NCBI RefSeq assembly: GCF_964019385.1
Contig: NC_088651.1
Span: forward strand, 2,570,101 to 2,634,100
Direction: 5' to 3'
Origin: Sycon ciliatum
Taxonomy: Eukaryota > Porifera > Calcarea > Leucosolenida > Sycettidae
Length of the DNA stretch: 64,000 bases
Positions 52,847 to 63,680 of this stretch are shown piece by piece. The position numbers were made by a program, and so were the translations under genes. The notes below the pieces were generated by a model. The model saw nothing but the letters and a program-made list of their open reading frames with translations, searched no databases and had not been told where the DNA came from. Every line of letters starts with the position of its first letter. Position 1 is the stretch's first letter.

Positions 52847-53694
52847 CTACCTCCGACAAGCGAAACTTGGCGCGTTTTTTGCTTCAAATCACTCGAAGTA
52901 ACTCACACTTTACAATCGAAAATAATGATTGACTCACCAAATTAAAACTTTGTATTGCTCAACAAGGACATTAGAGACATCAGTTATTCTGAATCACTCT
53001 CCTCTGATTCAGCGATCGCAGCTTCTTGTGAAGAGGAATTGTCCCTGTAGTGAGACGAAAATGCGATTGCAGCGGATTCAGTTGCAGCAAGTACCTCTAT
53101 TGTGATCGCTCTGGAAATATCGATGCCGCTCCTATATTCTGTGCTCGATCCATGATGTCGAGGGTAATCATTTCCCTCGCCTTTCTCCAGGATTTCGTCG
53201 TAAGAATTGTGCAACACCTCCACACGCGCTGGGACTCCAACTTTGTGCCCGGTATTCTCACCAACAGCCCAAAATTGCCGGCTGCAATTCGTGGCGATTT
53301 TCCTAAGCCACCAGAGACACATCGCTGTGGAGGCTATTGAAAGAAGCCAGAAGAAGCCATTGATGTCTGAACTCTGTGCGGACTGAGTGACCACGTGGAG
53401 AGAGAGCGAAGTCCTTTGTTTTGGGTTGAAACGCGAAAGCACGACGATTCTCCTTCGCAAAATGGAAGCGCGCACCATTGTGCTGGTTCACGAGAGACTG
53501 GCCTGCCTCAGCAACCCGTCTACCTCTGACGAGGTCTGAGCCATGTCCTACTGACCAGCTCGTCGCTTGGGGTCCTGCACCAGGTTGTGTCGAGCTACAA
53601 GTAGGTCATACCTCGCAGCCTAAGTTGTGAAGTTGTGGAATGAACGCAAAAAAACAACAACAAAAACGCGCCAAGTTTCGCTTGTCGGAGGTAG
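52847..53694. mobile_element. TA-flanked DNA transposon with Stowaway-like ends
   Basis: 848 bp. Terminal inverted repeats of 33 bp (CTACCTCCGACAAGCGAAAC...) are perfect, flanked by TA (52,845-52,846 and 53,695-53,696). The empty site is at 32,466 and 49,346 (CTTCTATAAC). The CTACCTCCG end and TA target resemble Stowaway/Tc1-mariner MITEs. It contains one 164-codon ORF that is not a recognisable transposase. Confidence 0.9.
52984..53478 (-). CDS. Unrecognised 164-codon ORF within the TA transposon
   Basis: Minus-strand frame filling most of the element. It has a basic N-terminus, a central WLLSIASTAMCLWWLRKIAT segment, VGVPARVEVLHNSYDEILEK, and a Ser/Glu-rich acidic C-terminus (SQEAAIAESEESDSE). 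The first codon is ATG or a near alternative at 53,478. No DDE/D signature or helix-turn-helix is visible, and it is too short for a mariner transposase. It could be a captured host exon, a spliced remnant or a chance ORF. Confidence 0.35.
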   Translation of the reverse strand: MVRASILRRRIVVLSRFNPKQRTSLSLHVVTQSAQSSDINGFFWLLSIASTAMCLWWLRKIATNCSRQFWAVGENTGHKVGVPARVEVLHNSYDEILEKGEGNDYPRHHGSSTEYRSGIDISRAITIEVLAATESAAIAFSSHYRDNSSSQEAAIAESEESDSE

Positions 53695-53705
53695 TATAAT
53701 CTTCA

Positions 53706-53798
53706 TGCGATGAGTGGGATTCAAAGCCACCATTCTGCGTAGGTTGAACTCCTCTCATACGCATATGATACTGAGATCGTAGCAAGTCATCAAACGCA
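53706..53798 (-). repeat. tRNA-like sequence (TRL), B-box damaged
   Basis: As at 32,476, with a 4-base insertion (ATACTGAGATCG). Confidence 0.65.
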
Positions 53799-54696
53799 AT
53801 GTTCCTGTCGTGGAAATATCTATTTGAGTATTTGGAATGTCTATTCGTTAGCCCCGTGCTGCAATATGTATTTGCAAAATTGAAAAATCACCATCACTGA
53901 TGAAAATGTCAGCCCAGTCTGCGTCCTTCCAGCCTCTTCGAATTCCCACGAAGCGTGGCTTCGATGTGGGAAGAAAATTTTGCACGGTCACTGCTTGGAC
54001 GGCGACCACACCATAGCTTAGTAGTACTAGTAGGGCATCGCTGGCCTTACGACTAAGCGAAGGTCCCTGGTTGAGGTGCTGACGGTGATAGTCAATGGTC
54101 CTTCAAACGTTTCCTGTTAACATCATTCCGTCGTTTACTGCATAGTCATTATTGGCTCATTTATTGATGTGCAATTGTCTAACTCTAGCATAACAGTTAT
54201 CGAGTTCGACAATAGGGCAATGCACACACTCTCGCAAAACCGAACATAGTACACCCGATACCCATGTAGTCTTGCATACAGCCTAGTGGAGGAAATAGTC
54301 TGAACTACTGTCTTTAGCCGGTAAGTAGAGACAAGCAATAATTTCGCGCTTGCAGGGGCCATCAGTTCCGGTCAGAGTAACAGAAATGCTTGATGTACAT
54401 GCATACAGTACACTGTACATAGAATACTTAGAGTATTTCGCGAAACAGTATTCGCTCGTTTCAAAATTTCCAGCGAGCGCTCGAGTATTCGATATACTCG
54501 TTTCACCCCTAGCCTAAACTGTAAAAGATCGACTACAGTCAACTACAAGGAAAGATCAAACCGACATTAAGTGTGGAGTATGGGATATGGACAAAAACAC
54601 ACGAGCTAGAGGTGATATACTGTACTGTATTCATAATAATAACCTTTTTTGCTAGGAAGAACAATTCATTCCAAAAAATCTCTTATTGAAACGTCA
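53706..54696 (+). repeat. Monomer (991 bp)
   Basis: TRL-to-TRL monomer collinear with 32,476-33,476, including the hAT-like hairpin insert. Confidence 0.75.
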
Positions 54697-54785
54697 TGCG
54701 ATGAGTGGGATTTGAACCCACCATTCTGCGTAGGTTGAACTCTTTCCATACGCAAAGAATACATTGCAGCAAGTCATCAAACGCA
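54697..54785 (-). repeat. tRNA-like sequence (TRL), ATCGCA type
   Basis: B-box has one change (GATTTGAACCC). Confidence 0.7.
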
Positions 54786-55215
54786 ATGTTCCTGTCGTGG
54801 AAATATCTATTTGAGTATTTGGAAATTCTACTCATTAGCTCAGTGCTGTATTTTGTTGGCAAACTGGAAAAAATCACCATCACTGATGGAAATGTCAGCC
54901 TAGTCTGTTCTACCAGCCTCTTCGGATTCCCACGAAAAGGAATAGAGCCTCGCTGGCCTAACGACTAAGCGAGAGTCCCTGGTTGGTGTGCTGTTGGCGA
55001 TAGTCAATTGCCCTTTATTAGTATTATTATTATTATTATTATTATTTAAATAGGCGTCGAGGCGACAATAGTTTTAGAATTGCGATCAACAGAACGAGCT
55101 GAACCGACATTTTCACAAAGGCTTTTATTGTATTCAAAAAACGAGTGTATACGAAGGCAGTGAAGAACATGGAAGAAAGAAAAAATGTGATGTGGAAGAA
55201 ATGATGAACAAAAAT

Positions 55216-55259
55216 TGTACTTCGAACTAGTTTTCGCACAACACTCCTCAGGAAGCTAC
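55216..55259 (-). ncRNA. Hammerhead ribozyme motif, type 3
   Basis: On the minus strand: GTAGCTTC, CTGAGGA (core, N7 = G allowed), stem II GTG-TTG-TGC, GAA, stem III AACTAGTT, C as cleavage nucleotide, then GAAGTAC. Stem I pairs CTTC/GAAG and, with one bulged G, GTA/TAC. Confidence 0.75.
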
Positions 55260-55471
55260 GTTGTACTAATGAAAAACAATCCAGAAAGATACTAATAAAG
55301 AGAAATGGAGTGAGAAGAAACAACACCTATGAAAATGATAATCCTAGCACTAAGGTAATAACAGGAAAAACTGCGAAAGCACTTAACGAACTTGTAAGGA
55401 CTACTAGTATACTGTGACACAAGATATGACACCATGGCCAACCAGAGCCAAACCGACAGAACAAGTTGCTA

Positions 55472-56160
55472 CTAAAACAATTTCAAACGAATAATGCCGT
55501 CCTTCTGGACACACAGATTAGGCTTATGAATACGTTGACAAACGGCTTCTAACACACTCAACTGCAACTTATAACCATGACGAGCACGGCACAAAACAGA
55601 AAAAGAAGAATCAGAATAAACCTTACAACAATCAGGACGAGATGCAAGATGCTTATACACTGATGACTTCCTACTAGAAAACACACGCTCGCACCCACTC
55701 TTACTCACACAATCATTCTCGCTCTCACACTCACCGGAATCACTGGACTCACTGGCCGAATCCTCCTCAACGACTTCCTGCCTCGGAGCAATCAGGTCCC
55801 GTCTCCTCCCATCAGTCGTCTCACGTTCCTGTTGTGTATTGCGTTGGTTCGGTACTTCCGTACTGAAATAGGTCATGGTGTAATTAGCAGTTGTTCTTCT
55901 GGGTCTCGTTGATATTGAGGTAGGTATTGTTGTCGTCTCTGCCGGTGATGCAGCAAGCGATGCTGATGCAAACGTGTCTGCATGCAACACACGTGGCGTC
56001 GCCAAAGCCACATCCACCTCCGCTGGTGGAGGGAGTGACTTGGTCATGGCCACGGGAGCCAATGGTGGACTTGTCGAGTGAGACGCTAGGTCCTGTGTTG
56101 GCGGAGGTAGTGGTTGTTTACGGGGTCTTCCCCGCGTGGGACGCTCCAGTTGTGCGCTAC
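55472..56160 (-). CDS. Penelope-like protein: AT-hook-like segment plus GIY-YIG C-terminus
   Basis: Reading minus strand from about 56,160: RGRPRKQ (AT-hook-like), a long Pro/Ser/Thr-rich disordered region, an acidic Ser/Glu-rich run, then SSVYKHLASRPDCCKVYSDS, SVLCRARHGYKLQLSVLEAV and NLCVQKDGIIRLKLF to the stop. The last ~65 residues match the other two PLE families here, diverged. The open frame extends upstream to 56,380, but that part only translates the inverted end, an AAT repeat and a TTTGG repeat, so I exclude it. No RT and no GIY/YIG catalytic strands. Confidence 0.6.
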
Positions 56161-56311
56161 GTGGCCTTCGTATACACTCGTTTTTTGAATACAATAAAAG
56201 CCTTTGTGAAAATGTCGGTTCAGCTCGTTCTGTTGATCGCAATTCTAAAATTATTATTATTATTATTATTATTATTACGAAGTAGTGGTTGCGACTTCGG
56301 CGATGATTTGT

Positions 56312-56352
56312 AAGAAAGGGTTTGGTTTGGTTTGGTTTGGTTTGGTTTGGTC
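56312..56352. repeat. (TTTGG)n microsatellite
   Basis: About seven TTTGG units, beside the right edge of PLE-3. Confidence 0.9.
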
Positions 56353-56359
56353 TCACCGT

Positions 56360-56700
56360 CCAGGAGCGACACTGACTCACCTTGCTATCTGGTGTTCACG
56401 AGGTGTTTGTCGCGCTGGAAATGGAGCGTCTCTGTAAGTTTGTATCCCTGGTGATGTTTGTGCCTGGAGAGCACTATATAAGTGGTGCTCTTCAGGCACA
56501 ATCTTCCTCAGCCTACTCAAGCTCAACTGATGAGGGGTGAATTCCCCGAAACACTGTGTATTGAGCAGGGAGTGGTGCTTTCTTGCAGGTTTGCCGAGTC
56601 GAAGGTTCGATGGACTTCTCGTGTGCTCTGGATGGCAGTCGTGAGTCAGTCAAGTGTCAAGTAAAGTCGGCGGAATAGCGCGAGCTCCGGTGTGGGGAGC
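56360..56700. other. No gene seen
   Basis: Short ORFs only. It contains AGTGGTGCTCTTCAGGCACA-type sequence without a recognisable domain. Confidence 0.35.
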
Positions 56701-56786
56701 AAACCCTTTATTATTATTATTATTATGATTAATATTCAAAGGTTCAGTCGGGGAAGTGAACTGCCTGAAAAGGGAAAAAAAACGCC

Positions 56787-56857
56787 AGACCCACCAGGAC
56801 TCGAACCTGGGACCCTGCTTGTGACGAGCAATGCTCTAACCACTGAGCTATGGGACC
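56787..56857 (-). repeat. tRNA(Thr)-like SINE head
   Basis: Identical in sequence to 33,888-33,958, again with a non-U at position 33. Confidence 0.75.
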
Positions 56858-57131
56858 AGGCTGAACCTAGAAGGCGTTGAGAAGTTTTTCACTCCAAAGG
56901 CAGCTCACAACAATTGCCTCACATTGAATTTGAAGTTCTCACAATCCTTTCCAAATTTAATCAATTTCTTTCACCTCAGGTAGTTTCCAGAAACTGACCG
57001 TGGTTGGTCCCCTGGGGGACGGAAAATGACCCAAGTGTGGAAAAATGACCCAAGTGCCTTCAGTATGTGTGGCACGTGTTGTGAGCTGCCTTAGGAGTAA
57101 AAAACCTGTCAGCGCCTTCTAGGTTAAGCCT

Positions 57132-57201
57132 GGTCCCATAACTCAGTGGTTAGAGCATTGCGCATGACAAGCGGGTTCCAGGTTCGAGTCCTTGTGGGTC
57201 T
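57132..57201 (+). repeat. tRNA(Thr)-like SINE head
   Basis: Diverged (CATGACA anticodon loop with A at 33, and a T-stem mismatch), followed by TTTTTTT. Confidence 0.7.
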
Positions 57202-57204
57202 GGC

Positions 57205-57613
57205 GTTTTTTTCTCTTTTCAGGCAGTTCACTTCCCCGATTGATCCTTTGAATTTGAAGTTCTCCCAATCCTTTCCAAATTATTATTATTATTATTTATG
57301 GAAGGATTGGGAGAACTTCAAATTCAGAGGAACAGTAGGGGAAGTGAACTGCCTGAAAAGAGATAAAATCGCCAGACCCACCAGGACTCGAACCCGTGAC
57401 CTTGCTTGTCATGAGCAATGCTCTAACCACTGAGCTATGGTACCGGGCTGAACCTAGAAGGCGCTGACAAGATTTTCACTCGGGGGAGGGAGAAAGACCC
57501 AAGTGCCATCAGTATGTGTGGCACGTGTTGTGAGCTGCCTTTGGAGTGAAAACCTTGTCAGCGCCTTCTAGATTCAGCCCGGTCCCATAGCTCAGTGGTT
57601 AGAGCATTGCTCA
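57205..57613. mobile_element. Second, inverted foldback unit around an AAT repeat
   Basis: GAAGTTCTCCCAATCCTTTC and its inverted copy surround (ATT)n at 57,278-57,297, so the plus tRNA-like at 57,132 faces a minus one at 57,374-57,444. A further truncated plus arm starts GGTCCCATAGCTCAGTGG at 57,581 and is cut at 57,613. Confidence 0.65.
57374..57444 (-). repeat. tRNA(Thr)-like SINE head
   Basis: GGTACCA start; anticodon stem TTGCT/AGCAA perfect; loop CATGACA lacks U33. Confidence 0.7.
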
Positions 57614-57985
57614 TTATTATTATTATTATTCCATCATCATCTCGTGGCAAGCAATGCCAATATTGAATGAGAGAGGGGTGATAGCCAACCACGGCCAAAT
57701 CAACAAAAGTAAAGTACTAGACATACATAGCTCAGAAAGAAGAAAGAAGAAGGAAAATAACTCAAAAGAAAGAAGATAACTCAAAAGAAAGAAGATAGCT
57801 CCATCCGATACGAATTACACAGTGGCCCAGAACAAGAGAATACCTAGCGAAATGAAGTAGAAAAAGTGCAAAGTCTTCGGCAAGTCTTGAGATCCTGTGA
57901 CAGCAACGCCCTATGTGTATGTTCCAAAAATGGAGGGAACTTCAGAAGAGTGGCTGTGCGAGAGATAGGGAGGCAGAGAGAGAGA
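57605..57985 (-). mobile_element. LINE 3'-end fragment, diverged copy
   Basis: Related to 22,570-23,027 but with only about two minisatellite units, so a separate lineage from the B-unit copies. Confidence 0.7.
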
Positions 57986-58223
57986 GTTTCGGCAAACGTT
58001 TACCGTCAACACTTTTCCTACTTTTCCAACGTCTATTTAAAAAAAAGTAAATTATCGTGTCCGTTCTCGAAGGAAACTGACTATTGCATAGTCATTACTG
58101 GCGTCCAAGCATCGACTGTTCAACAATTTTTTCCGACATCGAAGTCACGTTTCGTGGGAATCCGAAGAGGCTGGTAGGACGCAGACTAGGCTAGACGTCG
58201 ACACTGGTGGTCGTGAGAAACTA

Positions 58224-58352
58224 CTGTAAATCGACTAATTTTCGCTGACGTCGCTGGAGATTTAATTTCACCCATTTCGCCATTGGGTACCAACCGGCCA
58301 AAGGTTTTCCCATACGCATAGGACACATTGTAGCAAGTCATCAAAGGCAATG
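58224..58352. mobile_element. DNA-transposon remnant plus truncated TRL
   Basis: Same composite as 23,276, more diverged. Confidence 0.5.
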
Positions 58353-59250
58353 TTTCTGTTGTGGAAATGCCTATTTGACTATTTCGAATATCTACCCGTT
58401 AGCCCCGTGCTGCAAAGTGTTTTTTTGCAAAATTGAAAAATCACCATCACTGATGAAAATGTAAGCTTAGTCTGCGTCCTACCGGCCTGTTCGGATTCCA
58501 CAAAGCGTGAGTTCGATGTCGAAAGAAATTGTTGAACGGTCGCTGCTTGAAAGACGACTTCACCATACTTAGTAGTAGAGCCTCGCTGACCTTACGACTA
58601 AGCGAAGGTCCCTGGCTGAGGTGCTGATGGTGATGGTCAATGGTCCTTCAAACGTTTCCTGTTAACATCATTCCGTCGTTTACTGCATAGTCATTATTGG
58701 CTCATTTATTGGTGTACAATTGTCTAACTCTAGCATAACAGTTATCGAGTTCGACAAAAGGGCTCAAACTGACAGAAATATGGGTCAAAACTCGTTACAT
58801 TACATTTTGGCTCTGACTGGTTTTTATCCGTGATCACACTGGTTCAAAAACCTAATTCACTTTGCCCCTATGATGAGTCATCATCAGCTAGACGGCGAGA
58901 CTGGTGGTCGTGAGAAACTGCATGTCATAGCGAGTGCAGAATCCGTAGCGGGGTAGCGTCCGTGGCGCATACAGACATAGACGAGACGAATACTGAACCG
59001 GGGACAAGAAAAAGAAGACATTGAACACAAAAATGCAAAATCATACCGAGATTTGCAAGAGGCATAAACTGTAGAAGATCGACTGCAATCAACTACGAGG
59101 ATCAAGACGACATTAAGTGCGGAGTATGGGATATGGACACAAAAAACAAAAACACACGAGCTAGAGGTGATACTGTACTGTATTCATAATAATAACCTTT
59201 TTTACTGTGAAGAAAAATTCACTTCAAAAAAATCTCTTCATGAATAACCA
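58353..59250 (+). repeat. Monomer
   Basis: Monomer without the hAT-like insert, including the CAGCTAGACGGCGAGACTGG region. Confidence 0.7.
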
Positions 59251-59339
59251 TGCGATGATTGGGATTCGAACCCACCATTCTGCGTATGTTGAACTCCTCC
59301 CATACGCATATGATACATTGAAGCAAGTCATCAAACGCA
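59251..59339 (-). repeat. tRNA-like sequence (TRL), ATCGCA type
   Basis: B-box intact; T-stem mismatch as at 31,200. Confidence 0.7.
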
Positions 59340-59432
59340 ATGTTCCTGTCGTTGAAATAACTATTTGAGTATTTGGAATGTCTACCCGTTAGTCCCGTGC
59401 TGCAATGTGTTTTTTGCGAAAATGTCAGCCTA

Positions 59433-60127
59433 GTCACTGTCTTGAATCATGAGTGGACTCTCACCACCGGAAGTGGAGGATGCTCGATAGCTCCTTCAGT
59501 AGAGATCGCAGTCGCCTTCGACAAGTTTTCACACATCGGGGGCACCTACAAGCTGCAGACACTCGGCATCCGTGGCAGAGCCCTGACCTGGCTGACAGAT
59601 TATTTGTCCCTCAGGAAGCTACAGGCTGTTGTGAATGGCCAGAGTTCGTCCCCCTACCCTGTAGAGTCGGGAGTACCCCAGGGGAGCAAACTGGGGCTAA
59701 CTCTGTTCCTCATCTATGTAAACGATGCGGAGCAGTGCCTAGCTCCTGGATGTTCACTCGCCACCTTCGCCGATGATACAACGGTCTACACCTGTATTGG
59801 ATCACCGGAACTGCTCCTAAACAGTAAGAAAAGCTTACAAGCCACCCTACAGGCGCTCCATGACTGGGGCAGAAAGTGGGGGGTCAGGTTTGAGCCCACA
59901 AAGTCACAGCTCATGACGATAGCCCATCAGCGGCACAGGTGGCCTATCATGGACCTCACGTTTGGAGATCGCACAGTGTCTGAGCTATCGGAGGTAAAAC
60001 TCCTTAGCTTCACATTTGACTCGGGCCTCTCCTTCAAGACCCACCTCCACAACACAGCACTCAAGGCGAATTCTCGCCTTCCTGCGCAAAGCTGCTCGCG
60101 TACTCGATGGTGCTGGTAAACGAACCG
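59433..60127 (+). pseudogene. Decayed RT fragment (RTps copy 10), best-preserved palm
   Basis: One open frame (to 60,119) covers VAFDKFSH (motif A), VPQGSKLGL (motif B), FADDTTVY (motif C) and on to FKTHLHNTALKANS, then hits the family-wide one-base shift. It has neither the ~330-bp deletion nor the GAASSL junction, so it is closest to the ancestor. Its 3' end is cut at GAACCGTCTATAG. Confidence 0.85.
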
Positions 60128-60400
60128 TCTATAGTACAGGATCCGAAGCTGAAAAATAAAATTGGGTCTGCCACTTCACTCCGAGTATTTGCCGCTTTCA
60201 GGGCTGATAGGTGATGGTTATAGAAGGTCAATTTTGTTTGTTGGCCCTTCTGAATCGGCCAGGAGGTCATTTCTCTTCAGCACCGCTACTGTATGGAATG
60301 TCTTGCCGCAGACCTGAGAGCCACAGCCTCGCAGTCCCTGTTTCACAGTCACATTTGCACGCACTTCTTTGACACCAAACACAATGCCACTCCTCACTGA
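60128..60400 (+). mobile_element. 3' fragment of another LINE
   Basis: Encodes, with frame breaks, a tail like STATVWNVLPQ...SLFHSHICTHFF, the C-terminal signature of a LINE RT. It joins an E-block fragment at about 60,400. Confidence 0.5.
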
Positions 60401-60660
60401 CATGCCTCTGTCCTCCTTCTTTGAGCGTTGCGCTTATTCTTATTTTTGTGTTTCCGTTTCGGTTTATTTCGTATTTCAAGGCATACCCCGAGGCTATAGG
60501 TATTATTGAGTAAAGGATCGTTCTGGAACATTCAGCATAATTGTATTTCTCTTCCTAGGCTGTTCATTACGGATCATTAGCCCTCCACTGTCTGCTATCT
60601 CAACCCTACAGCCTCCCATTATAATGGAACTCTTGTAAATTTAGACTTCGTCTTTGGGAA
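60400..60660 (+). repeat. Short diverged E-block fragment
   Basis: Begins ACATGCCTCTGTCCTCCTTC and includes the GGCATACCCCGAGGCTATAG tract, ending before the hairpin. Confidence 0.6.
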
Positions 60661-60688
60661 ATCCTCAAATAAATAAAAATAGTAATAA

Positions 60689-60762
60689 AACCCACCATTC
60701 TGCGTAGTTTGAACTTTTGCCATACGAATAGGATACATTGAGGCAAGTCATCAAACTCAATG
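60689..60762 (-). repeat. Truncated TRL (B-box lost)
   Basis: Retains the inner stem and 5' part, diverged; the T arm is missing. Confidence 0.55.
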
Positions 60763-62033
60763 TTCCTGTCATGGTAATATCTATTCGAGTATTTGGAATG
60801 TCTACGCGTTCGGTCAGGGTTGCAATGTATAGGCAAAAGTTTAAAAAAATCACCATATTTGATGAATATATCAGCCTAGGCTGCGTTCTACCAGCCTCTT
60901 CGGATTCCCACGAAGCGTGAGTTCGATGTCGGAAGAAATTGTTTAACGGTCGCTGCCTGGACGACGACCACACCATAGCTTAGCAGTAGAGCATCGCTGG
61001 CTTTACGACTAAGCGAAGGTACCTGGCTGGGGTGCTGGTGGTGATAGTCAATTATCCTTCAGACCTTTCCTGCTTACATCTTTCCCTCGTTTATTGACAT
61101 GCCTCTGTCCTCCTTCTTTGAGCCTTGCGCTTATTCTTATTTTTGTGTTTCTGTTTCGGTATATTTCGTATTTCAAGGCATACCCCGAGGCTATAGGTAT
61201 TATTGAGTAAAGGACCATTCTGGAACATTCGCCATATATTATGTATTGTTCTTGCTAGGCTGTTCATTTGCCAACCACTGTTTGCTATCTCAACCCTACA
61301 GCCTCCCATTTAGAAAAGCGATCCTGTCAGCTTTTCTATTATTGTGTTCAAATGGCGCTACCTAACGACACCGCTATTCAGACACGTTGTCTACGTAGCT
61401 ACGTAAGATTCTACGTCAGATGCTCGGTACCTGGTCCTGGACCAGGGAGCTACTCCATCGCTCCTACCATCGCGCGGCCGGCTGGCGGTGTGCATTGCAG
61501 ACTGACTTTTTGTTGTTCCCTTTTCGGATGTGCATGCACGTGGAACTTCCTTCTTTGGAACTGCTTCAGGCATGAGCTGTTTCGGATATTTCGTCTCCTG
61601 GCCTGGCTTATTTCGTTTCGGCGCTGCTTAGACCTCCTTTCGCGGAATATTACTCAATGACAGGTGAGTTGACCAGTTCCCTTTGATTCATTTGCTTGTG
61701 TTGACTCTTTCATTTACGAAAAGTGTGCTGATTTTGGGCGGGATGCAATAAATGATGGAAAAGCTGACCGGATCTCCTTTCTAAATTTAGCTTTTCCGCT
61801 GCCGAGGCCTCGTTTTACGGAATACTCAATGACAGGTGATCCCTGAGTTGACCAGTTTCCTTCGATTCATTTGCTTGTGCTCACCCTTTAATTTACGGAA
61901 ACGTGTCCTGATTTTATTCGGTATTACATCCATTTTTATCTCTTTGCCCTTGCCTACAGTGTGCGAAGAACGCCTACTTTCGCTGGATATGGAGAACAAT
62001 TCATTCCAAAAAAATCTCTTTGAATAGATCTCA

Positions 62034-62124
62034 TGCGTTGAGTGGGATTCGAACCCACCATTCTGCGTAGATTGAACTCTTTGCATACGCATAGGTTTAC
62101 CGTTATAGCAAGTCATCTAACGCA
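62034..62124 (-). repeat. tRNA-like sequence (TRL), AACGCA type
   Basis: B-box intact; good TGCGTT/AACGCA pairing. Confidence 0.75.
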
Positions 62125-62503
62125 AAGTTCCTGTCGTGGAATTATCTATTTGAGTATTTGGAATGTCTACTCATTAGCTTAGTGTTGAAATGTGTTTCTG
62201 CAAACTTGAAAATCACCATATCTGATTAAAATCTCAGCCTAGTGTGCGTTCTGGCTGGTGTGCTGTTGGTGATAGTCAACTGTCCTTCAAACCTTTCCCG
62301 TTCACACCTTTCCCTCGACTATTGCGTGGTCATTATCGGCTCACTACTCCGCACTTAAACGACATCAAGTGCGGAGTATGGGATATGGACACAAAAGACA
62401 AAAACACACGAGCTAGAGGCGATACTGTACTGTATTCATGATAATAACCTTTTTTTGCTAGGAAGAACAATTCATTGCAAAAAAATCTCTTATTCCAAAC
62501 GCA

Positions 62504-62592
62504 TGCGATGAGTGGGATTCGAACCCACCATTCTGCGTAGGTTGAACTCCTCCCATACGCATATGATACATTGAAGCAAGTCATGAAACACA
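62504..62592 (-). repeat. tRNA-like sequence (TRL), ATCGCA type
   Basis: B-box intact; 5' part mutated (CATGAAACACA). Confidence 0.7.
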
Positions 62593-62711
62593 ATGTTCCT
62601 GTCGTGGAAATATCTATTTGAGTATTTGAAATGTCTACCCGTTAGCCCCGTGCTGCAATATGTATTTGCAAAATTGAATAATCACCATCACTGATAACAC
62701 AATCTCAGCCT

Positions 62712-63680
62712 AGTCACTGCCTTGAATCATGAGTGGACTCTCACCACCGGAAGTGGAGGACGCTCGATAGCTGCTTCGGTAGATATCGCAGTCGCCTTCG
62801 ACAAGGTTTCACACATTGGGGCCACCTACAAGCTGCAGACACTCGGCATCCGTGGCAGAGCCCTGACCTGGCTGACAGATTATTTGTTCCTCATGAAGCT
62901 ACAGGCTGTTGTGAATAGCCAGAGTTCGTCCCCCTACCCTATAGAGTCGGAAGTACCCCAGGGGAGCATACTGGGGCTAACTCTGTTCCCCATCTATGTA
63001 AACGAAGCGGAGCAGTGCGTAGCTCCTGGATGTTCACTGGCCACCTTCGCCGATGATACAACGGTCTACACCTGTATTGTATCACCGGAACTGCTCCCAA
63101 ACAGTAAGAAAAGCTTACAAGCCACCCTACATGCGCTCCATGACTGGGGAAAGAAGTGGCGGGTCAGGTTTGAGCCCACAAAATCCCAGCTCATGACGAT
63201 AGCCCATCAGCGGCACAGGTGGACCTCACGTTGGGAGATCGCACTGTGTCTGAGCTATCGGAGGTAAAACTCCTTAGCATCACATTTGACTCGGGCCTCT
63301 GCTTCAAGACCCACCTCCACAACAAAGCACTGAAAGCGAATACCTCGCCTTCCTGCGCTAAGCTGCTCGCGTACTCGATGGTGCTGGTAAACGAACCGTC
63401 TACAGAGGTTTTGTGAGGCCAGTCCTAGAGTATGCGCCATTGGTATGGATGGGAGCAGCTTCAACCCTAGGGCTGGGTAGCGCTAACGCTTAGACCCTAG
63501 GTCGGCGTTGCTACTCCCGCCTCACGGGCACAGGCTCCCTGAGAGCCCCCACTAGTACATTGTCTGTCTTTCTCCTTTGTTTTCTCGATCATTATTTTCT
63601 TTTGTCTCCTTTTTTCTCCTCTCTTTGTTATGGTCTATCAGTAGGAGGTGCATTCTGTAAAAAGAAAAAGAAAAAAAGTC
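62712..63680 (+). pseudogene. Decayed RT fragment (RTps copy 11)
   Basis: Open through motifs A, B and C (62,722-63,267), then frame breaks and the thumb-to-3'UTR deletion. A-rich tail AAAAAGAAAAAGAAAAAAAG. Confidence 0.85.

Larger units (their letters stand above)
51584..54696 (+). repeat. Unit A, copy 3 (2,263 bp plus a DNA transposon)
   Basis: 3,113 bp minus the 850-bp transposon plus TA gives 2,263 bp. Direct tandem partner of copy 2. Confidence 0.85.
55040..56290 (-). mobile_element. Penelope-like element (PLE-3) with an inverted copy of its own 3' end
   Basis: Minus-strand element. The ~75-95-bp sequence at its 3' end (55,070-55,155) is repeated inverted at its 5' end (56,165-56,255), both running into AAT microsatellite. 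Between them lies a GIY-YIG-type ORF and, 3' of it, a hammerhead motif. This resembles the palindromic PLE-1 layout with a longer unique centre. Confidence 0.7.
56708..57255. mobile_element. Complete foldback element with two outward tRNA(Thr)-like arms
   Basis: Left arm: (ATT)n, CAAAGGTTCAGTCGGGGAAG, tRNA-like (minus, 56,787-56,857), then CTTCTAAGGC-type sequence. The right arm is its inverted copy with a tRNA-like sequence (plus, 57,132-57,201), TTTTTTT and GGCAGTTCACTTCCCC. The two tRNA-like units point outward, each ending in a T7 run. The internal spacer contains AGTGTGGAAAAATGACCCA duplicated in part. Confidence 0.75.

Noticed and set aside
56160-56380. N-terminal ~70 residues of the long minus-strand ORF ending at 55,472
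   Set aside because: They are translations of a TTTGG microsatellite, an AAT microsatellite and the inverted element end.
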